Shown here: in pieces, positions 7,227 through 14,756 of the stretch
Layout: every line of letters begins with the position of its first letter
How positions within the stretch are numbered: position 1 is the first letter of the stretch
Assembly (NCBI GenBank): GCA_023474345.1
Contig: JAMCXS010000007.1
Location: 1-35,362, forward strand
Origin: Acidobacteriota bacterium
GTDB taxonomy: Bacteria > Acidobacteriota > Terriglobia > UBA7540
Direction: 5' to 3'
DNA length: 35,362 nucleotides
Program-made: the position numbers and the translations under genes
The notes under the pieces: model-generated
The model's input: only the letters and a program-made list of their open reading frames with translations
The model's database searches: none
Told to the model about the DNA's origin: nothing

Positions 7227-8120
7227 ATGAATTCATTTAAACTTTACTGGAATTTTGCTCGGCCTTTCACCTTAGTTCCGCCCATGGTGGGGATCTTTTC
7301 GGGGTCGCTGATCGGGTATGGGGCCACTCACGCCCGCCTTTCCCCTTTGCATATTCTGCTGGCTGTGCTGGCCGCCGGGGTTTTGAATGCGGCGTCTAAC
7401 GGGCTGAACCAGATCTGCGACTTCAAGAATGATTGCGTCAACAAACCGCACCGGCCGCTGCCCTCGGGCCGGATGACCCGCCGTCAGGCGTGGATATTTG
7501 TGGCAGTAACATACTGCCTGGCCCTGGGGATGGTTGCGGTGGTCAATTGGCAGACCTTTGCAATTTACGTTGTGGCGGCGCTTGCAACGGTCGCCTATTC
7601 CGCGCCACCAGTTCGCCTGAAGCGCCATCCTGTGGGTTCCAATGTGATCATTTCGCTGATCCGAGGTGAGTTGCTGAAGGTCGCGGGTTGGGCCGCGGTG
7701 GCAACGGTCCTTAATTCCGTCGAGCCGTGGTACATTGGGTTTATCTATCTGGTGTTTTTGCTGGGGGCGACAACGACTAAGGACTTTGCGGATATCGATG
7801 GAGATCGTGCCGCGGGCTGTATTACGCTCCCGGTTAAATACGGCGCCACCTGGAGCGCACGGGCCATCAGCCCGTCGTTCATTGTACCCTGGTTATTGTT
7901 GCCCTTGGGTTTGTACCTTAAGATTTTGAGCGGCAACCCCACAGCGATTATCGTGCTGAGCATCGTTATGCTTTGTTGGGGTTCCTACGTAGTTTACTTG
8001 ATCAATGACGATCCGCGGCGCCTGGTAACGGAGGGAGAAAATCATCCCGGCTGGCACCATATGTACTGGATGATGATGGTAGGACATTTGGGATTGGCGA
8101 CAGCTTACTTGATCGGGTAG
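7227..8120 (+). CDS. UbiA-family membrane prenyltransferase
   Basis: This 297-residue integral membrane enzyme has about eight or nine hydrophobic segments. UbiA enzymes transfer a prenyl chain from a diphosphate to an aromatic or glycerol acceptor. Both aspartate-rich motifs are present. N61, D65 and D69 lie in NQICDFKNDCVNKPHRPLPSG. D186, D189, D191 and D193 lie in KDFADIDGDRAAG. They bind Mg-diphosphate. YSAPPVRLKRHPVGSN is like that of homogentisate prenyltransferases and some archaeal-type lipid prenyltransferases, and unlike that of protoheme IX farnesyltransferase. The acceptor cannot be read from sequence. The next two genes (a reductase and a prenol/prenyl-phosphate kinase fusion) suggest that the prenyl donor is made by salvage in the same unit. 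Confidence 0.85.
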   Translation: MNSFKLYWNFARPFTLVPPMVGIFSGSLIGYGATHARLSPLHILLAVLAAGVLNAASNGLNQICDFKNDCVNKPHRPLPSGRMTRRQAWIFVAVTYCLALGMVAVVNWQTFAIYVVAALATVAYSAPPVRLKRHPVGSNVIISLIRGELLKVAGWAAVATVLNSVEPWYIGFIYLVFLLGATTTKDFADIDGDRAAGCITLPVKYGATWSARAISPSFIVPWLLLPLGLYLKILSGNPTAIIVLSIVMLCWGSYVVYLINDDPRRLVTEGENHPGWHHMYWMMMVGHLGLATAYLIG

Positions 8121-8236
8121 CGTCGGGTTTTAGTCCGTCATTCTTCGTGGGTGGCGCGCCGGGTTTGAGGCTGTATGCTGTGCTACACCTGGGCAGCCTG
8201 CGGGGCCAAAGCCTGGCGGTACTTTGATTAGGGAAG

Positions 8237-9214
8237 ATGCTTCTTCTGACTGGATCGACCGGCTACCTTGGATCGCGGATTGCGTTGGAACTCGTCGCGC
8301 GCGGCGAGCCGTTTCGCGTCCTGGTAAGGGATCCGGGGCGGCTGAGCTTTGATCCTTCGGACGCGGGATGCGAAGTTGTCGTGGGCGATCTCCGCGACGC
8401 CGACGCGCTCGCCAAGGCATTGCGCGGCGCAAAATACGTGATCCACGCGGGCGCGCTTGTCAAGATGTGGGTGCGGGACCGGCAAGACTTCTGGCAGGTT
8501 AATGTGGAAGGATTGAAAGCATTGCTTGAGGCTGCCGACCGCGCCGGCATCGAGCGAGTGGTTTATACTTCCTCCTTTATTGCCGCCGGTCCCTCCTCGG
8601 ACCCGAATGCGGGCGAAGGACTGCAAAATCAGGGTCCATATTCGAACGAGTACGAGGAGACCAAGGCGCGTGCGCTGGACTGGCTTCGGACAGAAGGTTT
8701 CGCGCGGTTTCCTGTGGTCGCATTGCTGCCCGGAGTCATCTATGGGCCCGGCCCTCCTACAGAAGGAAATTTGGTGGGAGGAGTGATCGAACAGTACCTC
8801 GCGGGGAAATTCCCAGGGCTGCTGGGTTCGGGAGAGCAGCGATGGAGTTTTTCATTTAATCGCGAGGTCGTCCTGACGCACCTTGCCGCGCTTAGAAAAG
8901 CGAAAGCCGGCGAGGAATATTTTCTTGCCGGTGACAATCGGACCTTGAACGACATGTTCCGTGTTCTCGCGGATATAAGCGGTGTAAGACATTCAGTGCG
9001 GCATCTTCCGTTTGCGGTGGGAAAGGCTGTGGGGGCGCTGGAGGTTGCGCGCGCGCGGCTGTTTGGCCACCGGCCTCAACTGACACCCGGTGTTGTTGAG
9101 GTTTTCAAACATGACTGGACTTACTCCAGCAACAAGGCCGCGCGAGATTTGGGTTACCGCGTGGTCCCCCTTGAAGAGGGACTTCGGAAGACTCTGGAGG
9201 TAACGTTTGGGTGA
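8237..9214 (+). CDS. NAD(P)-dependent epimerase/reductase (extended SDR)
   Basis: The product has 325 residues. The N-terminal nucleotide-binding motif GSTGYLGS (G6, G9, G12) and catalytic Y139/K143 in YEETK place it in the extended short-chain dehydrogenase family. VVGDLRDADAL, VNVEGLKALLEAADRAGIERVVYTSS and PGVIYGPGPPTEGN follow the dihydroflavonol-4-reductase, sterol-dehydrogenase and hopanoid-associated epimerase branch. It probably reduces or epimerises a hydroxyl/keto group on a lipid, quinone or sugar precursor. Its stop overlaps the next gene's start by 8 nt, so the two are translationally coupled. A ribosome binding site is poor (AGGGAAG close to the ATG), which could mean an alternative start or coupling to upstream translation. 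Confidence 0.82.
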   Translation: MLLLTGSTGYLGSRIALELVARGEPFRVLVRDPGRLSFDPSDAGCEVVVGDLRDADALAKALRGAKYVIHAGALVKMWVRDRQDFWQVNVEGLKALLEAADRAGIERVVYTSSFIAAGPSSDPNAGEGLQNQGPYSNEYEETKARALDWLRTEGFARFPVVALLPGVIYGPGPPTEGNLVGGVIEQYLAGKFPGLLGSGEQRWSFSFNREVVLTHLAALRKAKAGEEYFLAGDNRTLNDMFRVLADISGVRHSVRHLPFAVGKAVGALEVARARLFGHRPQLTPGVVEVFKHDWTYSSNKAARDLGYRVVPLEEGLRKTLEVTFG

Positions 9215-10586
9215 CGCTTCTATTATGCCCGGTGTTGAGCGGCGGCCGATAATCTCCACGCGGAAGGTCGTCCACATTTCGATGCTGGCATTCGCTTTTC
9301 TTCTGCCTTTTCTCACCTGGGGAGAAGCGGCAGGAGCCGCTCTGCTGGCGCTCTGTTTCAATCTGCTTGTGCTCCCGCGCCTGGGAGTCGATTTGCAGAA
9401 GCGATCCGCTGGTGAAGTGGCCGAGGCGGGCGCCACGCCGTGGACCGGCATTTTGGCTTATCCAATTTCAGTCCTTGCACTAATTCTTTTGTTCGGCCGC
9501 TGCATGGAAGTGGTCGCCGCGGCCTGGGCCATCATGGCGCTGGGCGATGGCTTGGCGAGCGTCGTCGGCGTCTCGTGGCGTGGCCCTGCTGTTCCATGGA
9601 ACCGTAGTAAAACCTGGTCGGGCTTCCTGGCGTTTATTGTGGCCGGGAGCCTGGGCAGTTTTGTGCTGGCTCGGTGGGTGGCGCCCTCGCTTCCTGAGTT
9701 GAAAACTCTCATTCTTTGCATTGCAACGGCGATCGTGGGCGCGGTCGTCGAAACGATTCCCATTGCGCTCGATGACAACTTTTCAGTTCCGCTGATCTGT
9801 GGCGCATTCATGTTTTGCGCGAGCTTGATCGAGTGGTCAGCCGTGCAAAGCAATTTGCCTTATTTGGGACGGCGGATCCTGCTCGCTCTAGCCATAAATG
9901 GTGTTTTCGCCTTGGGTGCCCTGGGCATGCGGATGGTGAACCGGTCAGGAGCGGCTCTGGGATTTCTGCTCGGCATCATGGTCTACATGGGGTACGGTTA
10001 CAAAAGCTTCCTGATTTTGCTGACCTTTTTCTTTGTGGGCTCTGTGGCCACCCGGCTTGGTTATGCCAAGAAAGCCGCACGGGGCCATGCGGAAGGCCGG
10101 GGAGGCGCGCGAAGCTGGCGAGAAGCCACGGCCAACACGCTGGCCGGTGCTTTTTTTGCGATCCTGGTCATCACCACGCACTATCAGGCGGCGTTCCTTG
10201 TAGCGCTTGTGGCGGCATTTGCGGAAGCTGCCGGCGACACAACTTCAAGCGAAATCGGCCAGTGGCTCACCGGGCGCGCCTATCTAATCACGACTTTCAA
10301 ACCCGTGCCTGCCGGAGAGAATGGCGGAGTCTCCGTGGTGGGTAGCCTGGCGGGTTTGAGCGCAACCGTACTAATAGTGGTGGTGGGTTACGCGCTGGGC
10401 TTAGTCCAGCCGGTGACTGCCGCTGTAGCGCTCGGGGCCGGAATTGTCGGCAATTTGCTGGACAGCGTTCTTGGGGCAACGATTGAACGGCGCGGCCTGG
10501 TCAACAACGGCGTTGTCAACTTCATCGGTTCAAGCTTTGCCGGCGGCCTGGCTCTCGGCTTACTGTTGAGCTTGCACATCGTTTGA
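9207..10586 (+). CDS. Fused prenol kinase (VTE5-like) and prenyl-phosphate kinase (DUF92, VTE6-like)
   Basis: This 459-residue polytopic membrane protein has two halves. Residues ~20-230 match the dolichol/phytol kinase and CTP-transferase group, with GDGLASVVG (D114) and NRSKTWSG (132-139). Residues ~250-459 are DUF92, with GDTTSSEIG (D344, E349), GENGGVSVVG (from G370) and GNLLDSVLGATIERRG (D419). In plants, VTE5 makes phytyl phosphate with CTP and VTE6, a DUF92 protein, makes phytyl diphosphate. Fusion of both suggests that one protein converts a prenyl alcohol to the diphosphate that the UbiA enzyme uses. A TTG start at 9207 is chosen because GGAGG (9196-9200) precedes it at 6 nt. ATG 9225 is the alternative and lacks such a site. 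The chain length of the alcohol is unknown. Confidence 0.82.
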   Translation: MGDASIMPGVERRPIISTRKVVHISMLAFAFLLPFLTWGEAAGAALLALCFNLLVLPRLGVDLQKRSAGEVAEAGATPWTGILAYPISVLALILLFGRCMEVVAAAWAIMALGDGLASVVGVSWRGPAVPWNRSKTWSGFLAFIVAGSLGSFVLARWVAPSLPELKTLILCIATAIVGAVVETIPIALDDNFSVPLICGAFMFCASLIEWSAVQSNLPYLGRRILLALAINGVFALGALGMRMVNRSGAALGFLLGIMVYMGYGYKSFLILLTFFFVGSVATRLGYAKKAARGHAEGRGGARSWREATANTLAGAFFAILVITTHYQAAFLVALVAAFAEAAGDTTSSEIGQWLTGRAYLITTFKPVPAGENGGVSVVGSLAGLSATVLIVVVGYALGLVQPVTAAVALGAGIVGNLLDSVLGATIERRGLVNNGVVNFIGSSFAGGLALGLLLSLHIV

Positions 10587-10588
10587 GA

Positions 10589-10609
10589 AGCTTTGGTCTG
10601 AACAAAGCT
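10589..10609 (+). repeat. 7-bp hairpin after the kinase fusion gene
   Basis: AGCTTTG (10589-10595) pairs with CAAAGCT (10603-10609) around a 7-nt loop, starting right after the stop codon. No T-run follows, so an intrinsic terminator is not supported. Confidence 0.35.
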
Positions 10610-10682
10610 ACTTTGCCGGAGGCTAAGGCCAGTTTTTGAAGCGTGCCATTTAGTCATGCGGGCTCACAACAGAGAATCTGGT

Positions 10683-10711
10683 TTACAACCTTGGAACCGA
10701 CCCGCTAGAAT
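10683..10711 (+). promoter_or_regulatory. Candidate sigma-70 promoter for coaD
   Basis: TTACAA (10683-10688) and TAGAAT (10706-10711) are separated by 17 nt. The -10 box matches the consensus at five of six positions and the -35 box is weak. It lies about 48 nt before the coaD start in the only sizeable gap of this gene run, a sensible place for a promoter driving the coaD-to-M48 cluster. This is based on pattern only. Confidence 0.35.
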
Positions 10712-10758
10712 GCTTATGTAGTATTCATGCAGGCCATCTGTCCTTAGTCATTAGGCTT

Positions 10759-11259
10759 ATGTCGGAAGTTCTCGCGATATATCCAGGGTCCTTTGATCCA
10801 ATCACTAACGGCCACTTTGATTTGATCGAGCGCAGCAGCCGGATTTTTGACCGCCTGATTGTTGCTCTGCTGACGAACGCTGAGAAGGAGCCGTTGTTCA
10901 GCGTCGAGGAGCGGGTGGACATGCTCCGGGAAGTGACGCGGAACATGAAGAACGTCAGTGTGGACACTTTCAGTGGCCTTTTGGTGGATTATGCAGTTCA
11001 GCAAAAGGCAAGAGCGATTGTCCGCGGCGTCCGAGCGTTCTCCGATTACGAATACGAACTGCAGATGGCGCTGATGAATCGAAAGCTCGAGCCCAGGCTA
11101 GAGACGATTTTCCTGATGCCGGCGGAGTCGTACGCTTACGTCAGTTCGCGGCTGGTCAAGGAGATTTTCCGGCATGGCGGATCCGTTAAGGAACTGGTGC
11201 CTGCCGTAGTCGAGAAACGTCTTCGGGAAAAGATCAGCCCAATACCTCACAAGGCCTGA
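10759..11259 (+). CDS. coaD: Phosphopantetheine adenylyltransferase
   Basis: The enzyme catalyses the penultimate step of coenzyme A synthesis, adding AMP from ATP to 4'-phosphopantetheine to give dephospho-CoA. The 166-residue length is standard. The nucleotidyltransferase signature GSFDPITNGH (residues 10-19) is intact, with T16 and H19 for phosphate binding. The second signature, VSSRLVKEI, is present near residue 130. RGVRAFSDYEYELQMALMNR is the typical central part. The ribosome binding site is weak. Only 4 nt separate it from the following aminotransferase gene, so the two are likely co-transcribed. Confidence 0.96.
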   Translation: MSEVLAIYPGSFDPITNGHFDLIERSSRIFDRLIVALLTNAEKEPLFSVEERVDMLREVTRNMKNVSVDTFSGLLVDYAVQQKARAIVRGVRAFSDYEYELQMALMNRKLEPRLETIFLMPAESYAYVSSRLVKEIFRHGGSVKELVPAVVEKRLREKISPIPHKA

Positions 11260-11263
11260 ATTT

Positions 11264-12436
11264 ATGCAACTGTCCCAACGCATTTCGCGAATTTCAGTTT
11301 CCTCAACTCTCGTGGTGGTCCAGAAGGCCACAAAACTCAAGGCGAGTGGCGTCAACGTTGTGGATTTTGGCGCCGGTGAGCCGGACTTCCCAACTCCGGA
11401 CAACATCAAAAAGGCTGCGATTGAGGCGCTCAATCAGAATTTCACAAAATATACACCCACAGGTGGGATTGCCGACTTGAAGCAAGCCATCGTGAAACGG
11501 CATGCGAAGGACTTCGGCTCCGCGTATTCGGTGGAAGAATGCCTGGTTACCGTGGGCGGGAAACAGGCCATCTTTGAGGCTATTGCCGCAACTATCAATT
11601 ACGGCGACGAAGTGATTCTCCCGGTGCCCTACTGGGTTTCCTTCCTTGACATTGTTAACTACGCCGGGGGCCGTGCGGTATTGCTTCAAACCCGGGAGGA
11701 AGATGGCTTCGCAGTGCGGGCGGAGGACGTCGAGAAGCTTGTTACTCCCAAGACAAAATTGATCATTATCAACTCTCCGAACAACCCGACCGGCGCCGTC
11801 GTTCCTCCGGAAGAAATGGAAAAACTCCTGGCGCTGGCGGTGCGCCGAAATCTTCTGCTGGTGTCCGACGAGTGCTATTGCCAGTTTGTCTACGACGGTC
11901 ACAAACCGTTTTCGCTTGGACATTCCAGCAACCGGGAAAACCTGATTATTGTGGGTTCGCTATCCAAAACCTACGCGATGACAGGATGGCGGGTCGGCTT
12001 CGCTTTGGGGAGTTCCGTGTTGCTGCGCAATATGCTGAAGCTCCAAAGCCATTCGACTTCGAACCCTACCTCGTTTGCGCAGAAAGCCGGCGTCGAAGCT
12101 CTCAGTGGCCCGCAAGATTCCGTGCAAAGGATGCTGGCCGAATACCAGCGCCGGCGCAATCTTATTGTGGAGGGACTGCGAGCGATCCCTGGAATTCAGT
12201 GCAACATGCCAGCGGGCGCGTTTTACGTCTACCCGAACGTCAAGGCCTATCTTATAAGAGACGGCATTGCAGATTCGGCGGCACTCGTGGAAAAGCTGCT
12301 GGAACAAGCGCATGTGGCGGTCGTGCCCGGCCCCGCCTTCGGCACTGAGGATCATGTTCGGATTTCCTACGCGACTTCCGAGGAACAGATCAACGAAGGG
12401 TTGCGACGGATGAAGGAGTTCTTCAGCCAAATTTAA
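11264..12436 (+). CDS. aspC: Class I/II aminotransferase, aspartate aminotransferase type
   Basis: This 390-residue PLP enzyme is of fold type I. It should exchange the amino group between aspartate and 2-oxoglutarate (or aromatic/prephenate substrates). The PLP lysine is K235 in SLSKTYAMTGWRVG. NSPNNPTGAVVP supplies the cofactor-contacting asparagine. VDFGAGEPDFPTP at the N-terminus is characteristic of the I-gamma aspartate aminotransferases of Bacillus and Thermus type. VRISYATS near the end holds the carboxylate-binding arginine. It sits between coaD and the mannose genes with gaps of 4 and 7 nt, so it shares their transcript. Specificity between aspartate and prephenate cannot be decided by eye. 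Confidence 0.9.
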   Translation: MQLSQRISRISVSSTLVVVQKATKLKASGVNVVDFGAGEPDFPTPDNIKKAAIEALNQNFTKYTPTGGIADLKQAIVKRHAKDFGSAYSVEECLVTVGGKQAIFEAIAATINYGDEVILPVPYWVSFLDIVNYAGGRAVLLQTREEDGFAVRAEDVEKLVTPKTKLIIINSPNNPTGAVVPPEEMEKLLALAVRRNLLLVSDECYCQFVYDGHKPFSLGHSSNRENLIIVGSLSKTYAMTGWRVGFALGSSVLLRNMLKLQSHSTSNPTSFAQKAGVEALSGPQDSVQRMLAEYQRRRNLIVEGLRAIPGIQCNMPAGAFYVYPNVKAYLIRDGIADSAALVEKLLEQAHVAVVPGPAFGTEDHVRISYATSEEQINEGLRRMKEFFSQI

Positions 12437-12443
12437 GCGATCT

Positions 12444-13538
12444 ATGCCAAAACTGAACACACCGCTCAAGCTTTCCCCCATTTTCAAACCAAAAATCTGG
12501 GGCAAAGGCGACCTGGCTCCTTTGTTTGACTGGCCTTCGCCTGAAACGGCAGGTGAGGCGCCCCGGCAAGACACACCGAACTCCGATAGTGATCACCTTA
12601 TCGGTGAAGTTTGGATCACAGACGACCGTTCCCAATTTCTAAACGGCCCGCTGGCTGGGACGACGCTGGGGGAAGCGTCGGAAAAATTCCGGAGCAAGCT
12701 TTATGGTTCCAACTGGAAGGGCGGCCGCTTTCCCATCCTGGCCAAGTACATTTTTACGAGTGATTGGCTTTCGGTTCAGGTTCACCCCGATGACCGCTAC
12801 GCCCGAGTGCATGAGCCTGGCAACTTCGGCAAGTGCGAAATGTGGTACATCGTCGAGTCCGATCCAGAAGCGGAAATCCTGCTGGGCTTAAAGCCGAACA
12901 CTACCAGGGAAATGCTGCGTTCAGCTTGCGAGAAGGGCGTAAGCAAGGACTTGTTCCACCGCTTTCACCCTGAAGCGGGGGAAGCCATTTTCGTTCCGCC
13001 TGGAACCGCTCATGCCCTGGGTCCCGGCCTTGTGCTGTTTGAAGCGGAGCAAAACTCCGATATTACTTATCGGCTTGACGATTTCGGCCGCGTCGGGCTC
13101 GACGGGAAACCGCGCCCGCTTCACCTGGAAAAAGGCTTGGCGGTGACTAACCCGGAGCTTCCGCCGCGCCGAGATCTTCCTCGCGCGGTTGTGCGCGAAC
13201 CTTTTGGCTTCCGCCGATACGTCGTTGCCAGCCGCTACTTCGCAGTGGAGGAACTGACCGTTCAGAAGGCGGCGCATTTCAAAGCGGTGCCGGAGCGCGC
13301 CGAGACGCTTGCCATTCTTGCGGGCGAAGGCAGGGTTGAAACGGCCGCCGGCTGGCTGGGATACCGGGCGGGCGACACGTGGCTAGTGCCTCCGGGAGCC
13401 GGGCAATACAGGCTGGCCCCCACGGAGAAGACTCGGTTGCTCAAGTTTTACGTGCCCGATCTTGACCGGGATTTCCGGCAACTCCGCCCGCGGCGCGGGT
13501 TCAAGTCCGCACAAGTAGAAGAGATCCTTTTCGAGTGA
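12444..13538 (+). CDS. manA: Mannose-6-phosphate isomerase, class I
   Basis: The enzyme interconverts fructose-6-phosphate and mannose-6-phosphate, the entry to GDP-mannose. The 364-residue cupin protein has visible zinc ligands: H114 in SVQVHPDD, E132 in KCEMWYIV and H190 in PPGTAHALG. The N-terminal PIFKPKIWGKGDL is the usual opening of this class. It contains a longer insertion than short Bacillus forms (SPETAGEAPRQDTPNSDSD, about residues 31-49). The C-terminal ~100 residues form the second cupin-like barrel. It is followed 1 nt later by the guanylyltransferase start, so the genes are closely coupled. Together with the next two genes it makes GDP-mannose. Confidence 0.92.
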   Translation: MPKLNTPLKLSPIFKPKIWGKGDLAPLFDWPSPETAGEAPRQDTPNSDSDHLIGEVWITDDRSQFLNGPLAGTTLGEASEKFRSKLYGSNWKGGRFPILAKYIFTSDWLSVQVHPDDRYARVHEPGNFGKCEMWYIVESDPEAEILLGLKPNTTREMLRSACEKGVSKDLFHRFHPEAGEAIFVPPGTAHALGPGLVLFEAEQNSDITYRLDDFGRVGLDGKPRPLHLEKGLAVTNPELPPRRDLPRAVVREPFGFRRYVVASRYFAVEELTVQKAAHFKAVPERAETLAILAGEGRVETAAGWLGYRAGDTWLVPPGAGQYRLAPTEKTRLLKFYVPDLDRDFRQLRPRRGFKSAQVEEILFE

Positions 13539-13539
13539 T

Positions 13540-14655
13540 ATGTTGATGGGCCCAAAGACCAACTCTCGGAACTCCGACTACGCGCACGTCTACGCCGTTA
13601 TTATGGCAGGGGGCAGTGGCACTCGCTTCTGGCCTTTGAGCCGGCGCAAACATCCCAAACAGTTGCTCGATATCTTTGGACACTCGACTTTGCTGGAGCA
13701 AACTGTGGCAAGGCTCGAAGGGCTGGTGCCGCATGAGCGCATCTATATTTTTACCAACGAACTTGTGCATGGTGAAATCCTGCAGCGACTGCCCCGGATT
13801 CCAGCACGTCAAATTGTTGCCGAACCCGCCCAACGCAATACCGCCCCGACCATCGGCCTTGCCGCCCACGAAATCCTGCGGCGCGATCCCGAGGGCGTGA
13901 TGGCGATCCTTCCGGCCGATCATGTTATAAAAAAGCCTGCAGCCTTCCGAAGCGCTTTGAAGGCTGGCTGCCGATGGGCCGCGACGGAGTGCCGGTCAGT
14001 CGTACTTGGTATTGAACCGACCCGGCCTGAGACCGGCTATGGTTACGTTCGCTTGGGCGAACTTGCAAAGCGGATCGGCGGGCAAAGAATTTTGCGGGTT
14101 GAAAAGTTCACTGAGAAGCCGAAATTGCCGGTGGCTCGCCGATACGTGGCCTCAAAGCGCTATCTTTGGAATGCGGGCATGTTTATCTGGCGCGCCTCGA
14201 CCCTGATCCAAAATCTTCAGCGAGTTCAACCCAAAATGGCACGGGAACTTGAGCAGATAGCGGCGGCCGGCGGGATTGACAACGGGCGGGCCCTGAAGAA
14301 ACTGTTCCCGCGTTTTGAGAAGATATCCATTGACTACGCGTTGATGGAGAAGCTTTCGGGAGTTTTTGCCGTGGCGGCTGACATCGGCTGGAGCGACGTG
14401 GGGAGCTGGGCCGTCGCCTATGAGCTGAGCCAGAAGGACGAAGAAGGCAACGTCCGTCCGAACAATTCCCTCTCGATCGGTTCTGCGGGGAATATGCTCG
14501 TCTCTGACCGGGAATTCCTGGTTACGATTGGCGTGAAGGACCTTATCATCGTTGAGACCGGCGACGCATTGCTGGTCTGTGCTCGCGAGCGCTCGCAAGA
14601 CGTGGGTAAGGCGGTTCGGGAACTGGAACGGCTCAAGTTGAATAAGTTGCTGTAA
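13540..14655 (+). CDS. manC: Mannose-1-phosphate guanylyltransferase
   Basis: The enzyme makes GDP-mannose from mannose-1-phosphate and GTP. At 371 residues it is the short, single-function form without the C-terminal isomerase cupin, which fits with a separate isomerase gene just upstream. The nucleotide-binding signature MAGGSGTRFWPLSR (22-35) followed by HPKQLL is intact. ILPADHVI, EKFTEKPKLP, YLWNAGMFIW and IGWSDVGSW are further family blocks. An alternative in-frame ATG at 13546 would remove only two residues. GDP-mannose would feed glycosylation or exopolysaccharide synthesis. Confidence 0.94.
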   Translation: MLMGPKTNSRNSDYAHVYAVIMAGGSGTRFWPLSRRKHPKQLLDIFGHSTLLEQTVARLEGLVPHERIYIFTNELVHGEILQRLPRIPARQIVAEPAQRNTAPTIGLAAHEILRRDPEGVMAILPADHVIKKPAAFRSALKAGCRWAATECRSVVLGIEPTRPETGYGYVRLGELAKRIGGQRILRVEKFTEKPKLPVARRYVASKRYLWNAGMFIWRASTLIQNLQRVQPKMARELEQIAAAGGIDNGRALKKLFPRFEKISIDYALMEKLSGVFAVAADIGWSDVGSWAVAYELSQKDEEGNVRPNNSLSIGSAGNMLVSDREFLVTIGVKDLIIVETGDALLVCARERSQDVGKAVRELERLKLNKLL

Positions 14656-14744
14656 GTGAAAATGGCGGCATAAAGCCACCGCGACGATAAGGAAAATGCC
14701 GTGCCGCAGCGGCGGGTTTACTCCACTCTGACTGCCGCGGCTTC

Positions 14745-14751
14745 AAGGAGG
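14745..14751 (+). promoter_or_regulatory. Strong ribosome binding site before a CTG start
   Basis: AAGGAGG at 14745-14751 is a near-perfect Shine-Dalgarno sequence. It is 5 nt before CTG 14757. No ATG, GTG or TTG in the correct frame lies between this site and the conserved FGTDGWRG motif of the enzyme. The site therefore decides the start of the phosphohexomutase gene. Confidence 0.7.
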
Positions 14752-14756
14752 CTACT

